This document shows positions 47,061 through 56,350 of a stretch of 64,000 nucleotides of DNA, in pieces (position 1 is the stretch's first letter; every line of letters begins with the position of its first letter). Source of the stretch: Clitoria ternatea (Eukaryota; Streptophyta; Magnoliopsida; Fabales; Fabaceae); assembly GCA_037962975.1 (NCBI GenBank), contig CM075673.1, positions 159,484,667-159,548,666 on the forward strand, written 5' to 3'. A model generated the notes under the pieces. It was not told the origin of the DNA and made no database searches. It saw nothing but the letters and a program-made list of their open reading frames with translations. Both the position numbers and the translations under genes were made by a program.

Positions 47061-47573
47061 CGCTCAAGCGAGTAGTAATCTCGCCCGAGCGAGATGGTTG
47101 TGGAACAGGGGATTCGTTCCTGCCCCAAATTCGCTCAAGCGGACGTGCATTTCGCCCAAGCGAGATTGCCACAGAATCAGTGTTTTGATTCTGGACAATG
47201 TTCGCCCAGGCGTGAAGGGCAGCGCTCAAGCGAGGGAGAAGGAGAATGGATTCTGGACGATTTTCGCCCAGGCGAGTGGTGCCTCGCCCAAGCGAAAATT
47301 GGCCAGAGAGTCCTCAACGTTTCTGGACCAATCTCGCTCAAGTGAGCCTTGGGCCGCTCAAGCGAGATCGACCCCTGATACTCCTTTCCTCTTCGCTTAA
47401 GCGTCTCGTTTCCTTCGCTCAAGCATTCCTTTATTTCTCGCTCAAGCGAGATAGGGCTCGCTCAAGCGAGCTGGGCCCTGATGCTCATTCCTTCATTTCG
47501 CTCAAGGTCGCTCAGCGTTCGCCCAAGCGTGGGTACGCTGGCTCGCTCAAGCGACTTGAGTCACGCTTGAGCG
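47061..47573. promoter_or_regulatory. CTCGCTCAAGCGAG quasi-palindrome array in Tekay-B 5' LTR
   Basis: Core CGCTCAAGCG or close variants (CGCCCAAGCG, CGCCCAGGCG) start at 47061, 47082, 47132, 47153, 47203, 47223, 47265, 47285, 47335, 47355, 47394, 47416, 47439, 47459, 47499, 47509, 47520 and 47544; 47564 carries the reverse orientation. Pairs 20-22 bp apart are separated by about 40-50 bp in most of the array. The arms CTCGCT and AGCGAG are inverted repeats around CA. Confidence 0.85.
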
Positions 47574-47963
47574 AGTATGCCCCTGATTCTCATTTTGTTA
47601 TTTTAAATTAAATTTTAAAATGTTACGCATTATTTCTTCCTTATATATTATTTTAAGGTATTGAGGAGTATATTTAGGCCTTCTAGATTATATAAATTGT
47701 ATCCCATATTTTTATGAATGGACTCCTCTTGAAAATCAATTAGCCACTAATTAAGCCAAATTAAATAATTCTTCCGCTGCTTCTGATTGAAAAATATATA
47801 GTTAGTTTCACCCTCTCATATCTTCATACATGGGAGTGGTTCATTTTAGATCCAGGGGTTTGGTGAAAAATGTTTCACCACTTTAATTATTTGGATTATT
47901 AATATTCTCAAAAACGTGAAAAATTTTCCCCTATTTTATTTGGGGGTTTGGGGCGTCTCAACC

Positions 47964-47975
47964 TGGTATCAGAGC
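47964..47975 (+). other. Tekay-B primer binding site
   Basis: TGGTATCAGAGC lies 3 bases after the 5' LTR and is complementary to initiator tRNA-Met. Confidence 0.93.
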
Positions 47976-48270
47976 ATTCATTGCTCTTGATATGATTACA
48001 AATGATGTTGTCCATGTGTTTATTGCTTATGGCTGATTGATTTGTGAATTATATGGATGAGTTATGAAGGTAGTTATTGAAATGGGATTATTACATGATT
48101 ATTGTTAAGCCCGGCCAGGCAATTCCTTTCTCATATTTACCTTCTAATTATGAAATACATTATGATGATACTTGTGCCAATGAAGTTAATGATGAATGAT
48201 ATGTATGCACATTGGGTGAAGAGACTTTAAGTTTCTAATTATGTTTATGTTGTTGTGTATAGATTAAGTG

Positions 48271-51200
48271 ATGGCGTATAGGCGCAACTCTGATGCAGCC
48301 GCTATGGCTGAAGCCTTTAATCGCTTTGCCGACATACTTGAACGGCAACAACAACCTATTGGTCAGCCGAATCAAGGTCTTGACCAATTTCTTAAGCGGA
48401 AGCCTTCTGAATTTCATGGAGGCTATAAGCCAGAAGATGCTCATGTTTGGATCCGTGACTTGGAACGGATATGTGCTAGCATGGAATGTACCGAAACACA
48501 GAAGGTGGAATATGCGGTGTTCATGGTTCGGAATGAGGCCGAATCTTGGTGGATCCTTACCCGTGGGCGTATGATTGCTGCCCACACTCCTCTAAATTGG
48601 GAGAATTTCAAGGCTGAATTTCTTAAGAAGTACTTTCCTGCGAGTTACAAAAACAAGAAAGAGCTTGAATTCATGGAACTCAAGCAAGGTGGCATGTCGG
48701 TTGAAGAGTATGCTTTGAAATTTGAAGAGCTATGTGTGTTTTATCCTCCCTTTCAGCAAGAGGGCACTGAAACTTCGAAGTGTGTTAAATTTGAGAATGG
48801 ACTGCGCCAAGAGATCAAGAAGGCGATTTGCCACCAAGAGATTAGGAGCTTTCCTACTCTTGTGGATAAGTATAGAATTTTTGAAGAAAATGATATTGCT
48901 CCAAGGAACTACTCGGGGCATGATTATAAGTTGAAGGGCCAATCTTATAGCTTCAAGAAGAAAGACAACTTTAAAAACAACAGACGATTTGTACGTGGGT
49001 CCTCTTCTTTCAGAGGTGGACGAGGTGGTGGAAGGCATGGTGCCGATGGTGGCCGAGGTAATGGCCAAGGACTCCGTTGTTACAGCTGTGGTGGAAATCA
49101 CTTAGCCAGAGAGTGCAATCAAGAAGAAATAGTGGTGTGCTATAGATGCAACCAACCGGGGCATATCCGCCCTGATTGTCCTTTGAATGCTGCAGATATT
49201 GTGCCACGTGATAATGCAAACCGTGGAGGCTATGGTGCTTTTAGAGGCCGTGGTCGTGGAAACGGTAATGGTGGAAGAAATGGAAACCGAAATGGTGGTA
49301 ACGGTCGTGGTAATGGAAACGGCCGAGGTAATGCTAATGGTGGTCGGAATGGCCCAAATAGTGGTGTTAATCAACAAATGGCTGGAAGAGTCTTTGCCGT
49401 GACCGGTGAAGAAGCTGCACAAGCTGAAGACCTTGTCCAAAGTGAGTGCCAGATATATGGTAATGTTGTTAATGTGATATTTGATTCGGGTGCTACGCAC
49501 TCTTTTATTTTTGAAGAATATGTGAGGCGCCTGCGAGTGCCTGTGAGTATGATGAAAGGTGCAATATTGGTGACTACACCGACTGGTGCTTGCTTAAGAT
49601 CGGTGACTCGATGTGATAATGTCGAGATGGTCTTGGAGAGTAGAAAATTTGTTGTATCCTTCGTGTGTTTACCTATGAAAGACCTGGATGTTATTCTAGG
49701 CATGGATTGGTTGTCTGCCAACAAGGTTTTGGTGGATTGTCATAGCAAGACAGTGATTTTCCCAACCTCTAATACTGAAGGCTTTGATGTGCGAGGTATC
49801 TCTCAACTTCTCGTGATGTTCTGTTTAGTTGATGGGAATGGTGTTTCCCAATCTTGTGGGATTCCTATTGTTTCAGAATTTCCCGATGTGTTTCTGGAAG
49901 AAATTCCCGGATTACCTCCTCCACGAGAAGTGGAATTTGCTATCGATCTTATTCCGGGTGCAGAACTTGTTTCCCGAGCTCCTTATAGGATGTCTCCTAT
50001 AGAGTTAGCTGAATTGAAAAAGCAAGTGGAAGAATTACTTGAACGGGAGTTTATTCACCCAAGTGTGTCTCCTTGGGGTGCTCCTGTGTTGTTAGTAAAG
50101 AAGAAAGATGGGAGCATGAGATTGTGCGTCGATTATCGCCAACTCAACAAGCTAACCATTAAGAATAAATACCCTCTTCCACGCATTGATGATCTATTGG
50201 ATCAATTGAAAGGTGTTGTTGTGTTTTCGAAGATTGATTTGCGTTCCGGATATCACCAAATTCGGGTGAAGGCCGAAGATATTCCGAAGACTGCTTTTCG
50301 AACGCGATATGGACACTATGAGTACGTAGTGATGCCATTTGGTGTGACTAATGCCCCTGCGATTTTCATGAGCTACATGAATCGCATCTTCCATGAATAT
50401 CTTGACCAATTCGTCGTAGTGTTTATCGATGATATTTTGGTGTATTCCAAGAGTCATGAAGAGCATGAAAGACATCTTCGTCTTATGTTGACTATTCTAC
50501 GAGAAAAGGAGTTGTATGCGAAGCTCTCTAAATGTAAATTTTGGCTGTCTGAGGTCCAATTCCTTGGACATGTTATTTCAAATGATGGAGTTGCTGTGGA
50601 TAGATCTAAAGTTGAAGCTATGATGGCTTGGGAAAGACCAATGTCGGTGACGGAGATAAGAAGTTTTCTTGGTCTTGCCGGTTACTACCGGAGATTTATT
50701 GAAGGGTTTTCCCGTTTGGCTTTACCACTAACGAAGTTGACTCGGAAAAATCACTCTTTTGTGTGGACTCGTGAATGTGAAGAGAGTTTTCAAGAGTTGA
50801 AGTTAAGGCTTACTACCGCACCGGTGTTAGCATTGCCCGACTTAACGAATGAATTTGTGGTATATTGCGATGCATCTAAGCTTGGTCTTGGGTGTGTATT
50901 GATGCAAAAGGAGCGTGTGATAGCCTATGCGTCGAGGCAGTTGCGACCGTATGAGGTTAACTACCCTACACATGATCTTGAACTGGCGGCGGTGGTGTTT
51001 GCATTGAAGTTGTGGCGACACTACTTATATGGCTCTAAGTTTGTGGTCTTTAGTGATCACAAAAGCCTTAAATACTTGTTTGACCAGAAGGAGTTGAATA
51101 TGCGCCAAAGACGGTGGATGGAGTTCCTAAAAGACTACGAATTTGAATTGAAGTATCACCCCGGCAAGGCAAATGTAGTTGTCGATGCATTGAGTAGAAA

Positions 51201-52767
51201 GTCATTGCATGTCTCCATGATGATGGCAAAGGAAATGGAGTTGATAGAACAATTTAGAGATTTGAATGTGGGCGTGGAGACTTACACTTCCAAGAAAATG
51301 GTGTTGGAAATGTTGAAGGTAGCAAATGAATTTCTTGAATATGTGAAGGCGCAACAACCCAATGATGAGTATTTGATTGAGATGAAAAAGACCCAAGAAA
51401 AAGGGAAGAATCTGTTCTTAGTAGAAGGTCAAGATGGTATTTGGCGTGTTAAAGGCCGAATTTATGTTCCCTCAAGCGATGATGTGAGGAAACATGTACT
51501 TGAGAAAGCTCACAAAAGCGTATTGAGTATTCATCCTGGTTCCACTAAGATGTATCAAGATTTGAAGAAGAATTTCTGGTGGCCTGGTATGAAGCGTGAT
51601 GTGGCGAATTTTGTAGCATCTTGCCTTGTTTGTCAAAAGGCGAAGGTTGAGCATCAGAGACCATCTGGTTATTTGAGACCATTGGAGATCCCTGTTAGGA
51701 AATGGGATAGTATAGTTATGGATTTTGTTTCTGGACTACCTAGAACTCGTGCTGGAAACGATGCTATATGGGTGATTGTTGATAGATTGACAAAATGTGC
51801 TCACTTTTTAGCCATAAATATGAAGAGTCCTTTGGAGAAATTGGCACAAATATACATTAAGGAGATTGTTAGACTGCATGGCGTTCCGTCCAGCATCATA
51901 TCCGACCGTGATCCTCGTTTTACTTCTCGGTTTTGGGGACGTTTGCATGATGAGTTGGGTTCTAAGTTGAAGCTTAGTTCCGCTTATCACCCGCAGACCG
52001 ATGGACAATCGGAGAGAACTATACAAAGCTTGGAGGATTTATTGAGAGCTTGTGTCCTTGAGCACGGTGGATGTTGGGAGAGATTCCTCCCATTGATCGA
52101 ATTCACATACAATAACAGCTTCCATTCCAGCATAGGTATGGCACCGTATGAGGCGTTGTATGGAAGGAAGTGTAGAACTCCCTTGTGTTGGCTTGAAGTT
52201 GGTGAAAACTTGGCTTTAGGGCCGGAGATCATTCAGGAAACTACAGAGCAAATTAAGAAGATCCAAGAGAATATGAAGATTGCTCAAGATAGGCAGAAGA
52301 GTTATTATGACAAGAGGCATAAACCCCTTGAGTTTCAAGTGGGTGACCATGTGTTTTTGAAGGTCTCACGTGACAAAGGCATTGGAAGGGCGTTGAAGAG
52401 TGGGAAGTTGAACCCTAGATTTATCGGACCTTACGAGGTGTTGGAGCGGATTGGTGAGGTTGCTTATAGGATAACACTCCCTCCGCATCTTGCTAATCTA
52501 CACAACATGTTTCACGTGTCGCAGTTAAGGAAATATGTTTATGATCCTTTACACGTGATCCCGATGGACGAGATTGAGGTGCGAGATGATCTATCTATTT
52601 CTCCTGTTTCTGTTCGCATTGTCGGACATTCCGTGAAGAAATTGCGGAACAAGTTGGTACCTTTGGTGGAGGTCGCTTGGAAGCATGGAAATACTGAAAC
52701 GTTCACATGGGAACGCGAAGACGACATCAGAGAACGGTATCCCGACGCATTCGAATCCGGTATGTGA
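48271..52767 (+). CDS. gag-pol: Tekay-B gag-pol polyprotein, intact
   Basis: An uninterrupted 1498-codon frame carries every expected part. The Gag core (LKRKPSEFHGGYKPEDAHVW) is followed by two zinc knuckles, CYSCGGNHLAREC (about residue 270) and CYRCNQPGHIRPDC (about 290), and a Gly/Asn/Arg-rich linker. Protease is DSGATHSF (about 405). RT carries the catalytic FIDDILVYSK (about 720). RNase H is CDASKLGLG (about 868). The integrase zinc domain starts near 1080, and the core has D 1151, D 1212 and E 1248 with the D-35-E spacing kept. The C-terminal tail (VRIVGHSVKKLRNK..VEVAWKHG..TFTWERE) fits the chromodomain-like end of Tekay/Del elements. The start is the ATG at 48271; an in-frame GTG precedes it. 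Together these parts would form particles, copy the RNA and integrate the DNA, so the element may still be able to move. Confidence 0.95.
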   Translation: MAYRRNSDAAAMAEAFNRFADILERQQQPIGQPNQGLDQFLKRKPSEFHGGYKPEDAHVWIRDLERICASMECTETQKVEYAVFMVRNEAESWWILTRGRMIAAHTPLNWENFKAEFLKKYFPASYKNKKELEFMELKQGGMSVEEYALKFEELCVFYPPFQQEGTETSKCVKFENGLRQEIKKAICHQEIRSFPTLVDKYRIFEENDIAPRNYSGHDYKLKGQSYSFKKKDNFKNNRRFVRGSSSFRGGRGGGRHGADGGRGNGQGLRCYSCGGNHLARECNQEEIVVCYRCNQPGHIRPDCPLNAADIVPRDNANRGGYGAFRGRGRGNGNGGRNGNRNGGNGRGNGNGRGNANGGRNGPNSGVNQQMAGRVFAVTGEEAAQAEDLVQSECQIYGNVVNVIFDSGATHSFIFEEYVRRLRVPVSMMKGAILVTTPTGACLRSVTRCDNVEMVLESRKFVVSFVCLPMKDLDVILGMDWLSANKVLVDCHSKTVIFPTSNTEGFDVRGISQLLVMFCLVDGNGVSQSCGIPIVSEFPDVFLEEIPGLPPPREVEFAIDLIPGAELVSRAPYRMSPIELAELKKQVEELLEREFIHPSVSPWGAPVLLVKKKDGSMRLCVDYRQLNKLTIKNKYPLPRIDDLLDQLKGVVVFSKIDLRSGYHQIRVKAEDIPKTAFRTRYGHYEYVVMPFGVTNAPAIFMSYMNRIFHEYLDQFVVVFIDDILVYSKSHEEHERHLRLMLTILREKELYAKLSKCKFWLSEVQFLGHVISNDGVAVDRSKVEAMMAWERPMSVTEIRSFLGLAGYYRRFIEGFSRLALPLTKLTRKNHSFVWTRECEESFQELKLRLTTAPVLALPDLTNEFVVYCDASKLGLGCVLMQKERVIAYASRQLRPYEVNYPTHDLELAAVVFALKLWRHYLYGSKFVVFSDHKSLKYLFDQKELNMRQRRWMEFLKDYEFELKYHPGKANVVVDALSRKSLHVSMMMAKEMELIEQFRDLNVGVETYTSKKMVLEMLKVANEFLEYVKAQQPNDEYLIEMKKTQEKGKNLFLVEGQDGIWRVKGRIYVPSSDDVRKHVLEKAHKSVLSIHPGSTKMYQDLKKNFWWPGMKRDVANFVASCLVCQKAKVEHQRPSGYLRPLEIPVRKWDSIVMDFVSGLPRTRAGNDAIWVIVDRLTKCAHFLAINMKSPLEKLAQIYIKEIVRLHGVPSSIISDRDPRFTSRFWGRLHDELGSKLKLSSAYHPQTDGQSERTIQSLEDLLRACVLEHGGCWERFLPLIEFTYNNSFHSSIGMAPYEALYGRKCRTPLCWLEVGENLALGPEIIQETTEQIKKIQENMKIAQDRQKSYYDKRHKPLEFQVGDHVFLKVSRDKGIGRALKSGKLNPRFIGPYEVLERIGEVAYRITLPPHLANLHNMFHVSQLRKYVYDPLHVIPMDEIEVRDDLSISPVSVRIVGHSVKKLRNKLVPLVEVAWKHGNTETFTWEREDDIRERYPDAFESGM

Positions 52768-52805
52768 AATTTTGAGGACGAAATTTTCTTTTTGGTGGGG
52801 TGGAT

Positions 52806-55800
52806 TGTAACATCCCGAATTTTAAAATAGAGAATTAATTACCGGAATAAATATTAGAAATTGGTATATGGAGTATTTAATGTCCCAAACTATTGAGAAT
52901 AATTAAATTGATAATTTTGGGAATTTTTGGTAAATTTTAGAGACCGGTTAAGCTGAAATTAAACCCGGTTGAAATATGGGTGTCGGACCAAGTATCTCGG
53001 AATGAGACAATATTGGTCAGGGCTGAAGAGAATATTATTGGGAATCCGAATATGTATTCGGAATAATTTTCAGATGATGTATTGAGCCCGAACGGAGAAC
53101 CTGTTGGTTATAAAACGGTAAAGTTTTAATGAAGGGGAATTAAAATAAATCGAAAACCCAATTTTCATCTCCTTCTATTCACGTGGGAATGCTGAAGGTG
53201 GAACATTTACACTTCTTCTTCTTCTTCTCTTCACCATCTTCTTCATTTCTCTTTTCTTCTTCCTCCAAACCCTAGCAAAGTGGTATTATCTTCTACTCTC
53301 TTCCATTTTCGTTTTGGTGGAGCTTGAAGGAGGCTTGTGAGCTACTGTTTTTCCTTCTCCTCTTCCTCATTTTCGCAGCTTACTCTCCCTCTAAGGGAAC
53401 CCATTTTCGTTTTTGGGTTTTGAGGTAAGTATACCCATCTTGCTAAGGTTTTGGTTATGGATATATGGTATTTATGTGTTTTGAAACCATGCATGTGTAT
53501 GAATATTCTTGAGGAGAGTATTTAATGCAAGAGTTTAATGTGGGTTTGTATGAGAATGAGGTTTCCTTGTGAAGTAATGAAGTGGATGTATTTATGGTTG
53601 GAAGGAGAAGAATATTTATAAAGGTTGTTGGAAATTTTATGAAACCCTAACTTCATGAATTTGGGGGAAATGCATAATGGAGGTTGATGAGCATTAATTA
53701 TTGATGATAAATGTGAGATATGATGTTTAAGGGTCATTGGTGATGATATTTTGTTGGTGGAAGTTAATAATGGAGAAACCCATGAAAGGGTTTGGTTGTT
53801 GAATGCATAATAATAAAGGGTAGCACCTAACCCATGGTGGTTATGGTGGATAAAATGAAATAAAAGAGTTTGAGGGTTATAATAATATAAACATCAAGTT
53901 ATTGATATATGTATAAGTATTTAAGTCTTAATGAGTAAGTAGAAAATTGATTGTATAATGTATTGTGATGTAGGAAGTGATCCCATTGACGAGGCGGAAC
54001 CATCGAACCGCGTTGATCACTACTTCACTTGAGGTAGGAGGGGGTAACTTTTCTAAATGCATGATTTCATCCATTGGTGATGTGAAAATATGTATATGTG
54101 ATTATGTTAATGGTTGTTTGAATGGATGATATGATACGTTTGATTTGAATGCATTTAGAATGATGATTGTTATGTGGCATTGTGTTTAGGATGAAATTAA
54201 TGATGTGATAATATTATATTAATGAAGTATGATGATGGTTTGCAACCATATGTGGATTGAGATTGTGATGTGAATATCCCAAATATGTGTGTATGATTTA
54301 TTGAATGTGTATGCCACTAACTATTGATGAGAATAAGTCAAAGAGAATTGGGATTGGATAAGAATGATGAGAATATTGAAATCCACCAAGTGGTGGTGAT
54401 GAATGATTAAATGTGGAGTGGCATCTAGGATGCATAGTGTGAGGATGCACTTGATTTGCATTTGCATTGCATCCATGGCATATCATAGCTGTTTATGTGG
54501 AATATTAGGGGGTTCCACTAGGCAGGCCCAGTGGGAGGGCGACTCAGTGCACGAGCGTATTATGACTTTCCCCTGTGACTTGGTGTATGAGTCACGAAGC
54601 TGTCCATAGTTTGGTGACGAGGCACCCTATGTGGCAGGCCCAGTGGGCGGGCGGCTCTATGGTGAGCGAGTTTACATCGGTGTCCGATGGGGCACGGCTC
54701 TCTCGATGTGTGTTTGGGAGGGGCCCGTAGCACTTATGGTAGTTGAGGCCACGATGTTGATCCGTAATTCACAGGGTGACTAGTGCTACAGATGGGCGAT
54801 AGCGGTTTGGTACCAGTAAAATAATGAGTATGTAAGCATGCTTGAATTGAGATATATGTGTACACAATTTTTCTACTGTAGTAGGGGCATAGTAGCACAC
54901 CTATGCTTGTCCCACAATTGATTTAATGATATATTTTCCCACAGCCGGATCCGCATTGTTTGATAAGAAATTCTTGTGCATATGCATTAGCTTTAAGAGC
55001 ATTTGCATATAGCTGGAGATATGCCTAGGTGAAAGCCCTTGGTGGCAACGGATGAATGAGAATTGAAAGGGGAAAGAGTTGAATACTAACCCGATGTGTG
55101 TGTTTGGAAATCCAAATGATTGATATTGTGAATGTATACTTAAAATTATAAGATGTATTGTGTATAATGTATGATGTGGTGTAATGATTGCTAATTGTGC
55201 AAGTATACATGTATTTCATCATAATGTATGACTTTAATTCATTTGGATTATGTTACTCACCTCCCCGTTGCCATTTTTAAAGTTGATGTAGGTATGACTT
55301 AAATCCTACAACTTTTGGAGGCCGAGTATGAAGAAGGTAAAATATGGATAGGAATGCGTAAGCCTTGGCCGGCATGAAATCTGTTTTGTAGAGTATATGA
55401 GGTTTATATACTCAATTTTTGTAATGTTGGTAATTTTGGAGGTCATGGGAGAAAATTGGACATGTTTGTGTAATGACAATTTTCATTCATGACCCAAAAG
55501 ATGTAAAGAATGGATCTGAATACTTGACTTTGTTAAATGAATGGATGTTGTGTTTTTATGCTATATTATGGAGCTTGTGGAATGATGTGGAATATAGATG
55601 TATGTAGGGAGTGCATGTGGTTTGATGATGAATTTAAATTATATGCATGAGCTAATGTTAGCATGATGATGGTTAATGATGAATGAGGCAGGTTCCAAGG
55701 GTGTTATATAATGTATAAATCTTGTAGGAACTGAATGAATTGCCATAGATTGAGTTTTAGTATGGTAGGTTGAGTGTTAGCAATGCAAGTTCACGTTTTC

Positions 55801-56350
55801 TGCTGAGTTTCTGCAGAACTCGCTCAAGCGAGTAGTAATCTCGCCCGAGCGAGATGGTTGTGGAACAGGGGATTCGTTCCTGCCCCAAATTCGCTCAAGC
55901 GGACGTGCATTTCGCCCAAGCGAGTTTGCCACAGAATCAGTGTTTTGATTCTGGACAATTTTCGCCCAGGCGTGAAGGGCAGCGCTCAAGCGAGGGAGAA
56001 GGAGAATGGATTCTGGACGATTTTCACTCAGGCGAGTGGTGCCTCGCCCAAGCGAAAATTGGCCAGAGAGTCCTCAACGTTTCTGGACCAATCTCGCTCA
56101 AGCGAGCCTTGGGCCGCTCAAGCGAGATCGACCCCTGATACTCCTTTCCTCTTCGCTCAAGCGTCTCGTTTCCTTCGCTCAAGCATTCCTTTATTTCTCG
56201 CTCAAGCGAGATAGGGCTCGCTCAAGCGAGCTGGGCCCTGATGCTCATTCCTTCATTTCGCTCAAGGTCGCTCAGCGTTCGCCCAAGCGTGGGTACGCTG
56301 GCTCGCTCAAGCGACTTGAGTCACGCTTGAGCGAGTATGCCCCTGATTCT
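52806..56350 (+). repeat. Tekay-B 3' LTR, truncated by Tekay-C
   Basis: It matches 44046-47590 at a constant offset and stops after CCTGATTCT. The last 370 bp of the LTR should lie beyond Tekay-C, outside the window. It repeats the TATA box (53109) and the donor (GT at 53425-53426). Confidence 0.93.
55821..56333. promoter_or_regulatory. CTCGCTCAAGCGAG array, 3' LTR copy
   Basis: Same array as 47061-47573, offset 8760, with a few substitutions (two at 56027-56029 in one core; 56103 and 56158 match the consensus better than the 5' copy). Spacing is identical. Confidence 0.85.

Larger units (their letters stand above)
44046..47960 (+). repeat. Tekay-B 5' LTR
   Basis: It starts TGTAACATCCC and ends GGCGTCTCA. 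A TATA box (TATAAAA, 44349-44355) is only about 300 bp in, so most of the 3.9 kb would be R and U5. A CTTCTT-rich leader and a consensus splice donor TTGAG/GTAAGT (GT at 44665) follow. The CTCGCTCAAGCGAG array lies near the inner end (47061-47573). Confidence 0.93.
44665..48262 (+). other. candidate leader intron of Tekay-B
   Basis: The donor is TTGAG/GTAAGTAT (GT at 44665-44666). The acceptor is a T-rich tract ending GTTGTGTATAG (AG at 48261-48262), 8 nt before the gag ATG, with a branch-like TTCTAATT about 25 nt upstream. Splicing would remove most of R-U5 and the primer site from the gag-pol mRNA. This is inferred from consensus only. Confidence 0.4.
44046..56350 (+). mobile_element. Tekay-B: Tekay/Del-type chromovirus with intact polyprotein
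   Basis: The 5' LTR is 44046-47960, the primer site 47964-47975, the intact gag-pol 48271-52767 and the purine tract (GGTGGGGTGGA) sits just before the 3' LTR at 52806. The 3' LTR stops at 56350, where Tekay-C begins. Over the 3545 bp they share, the LTRs are exactly collinear (constant offset 8760, no indels) with about 35 substitutions by hand count, about 99% identity. At the commonly used plant rate that is under half a million years. The element sits in the second RNase H region of the Ogre. Confidence 0.95.

Noticed and set aside
47094..47611. Overlapping open frames with Arg/Ser-rich repeats (and copies at 55854-56380)
   Set aside because: They are translations of the CGCTCAAGCG array; several frames and both strands are open at once, and the two LTR copies differ without coding constraint.
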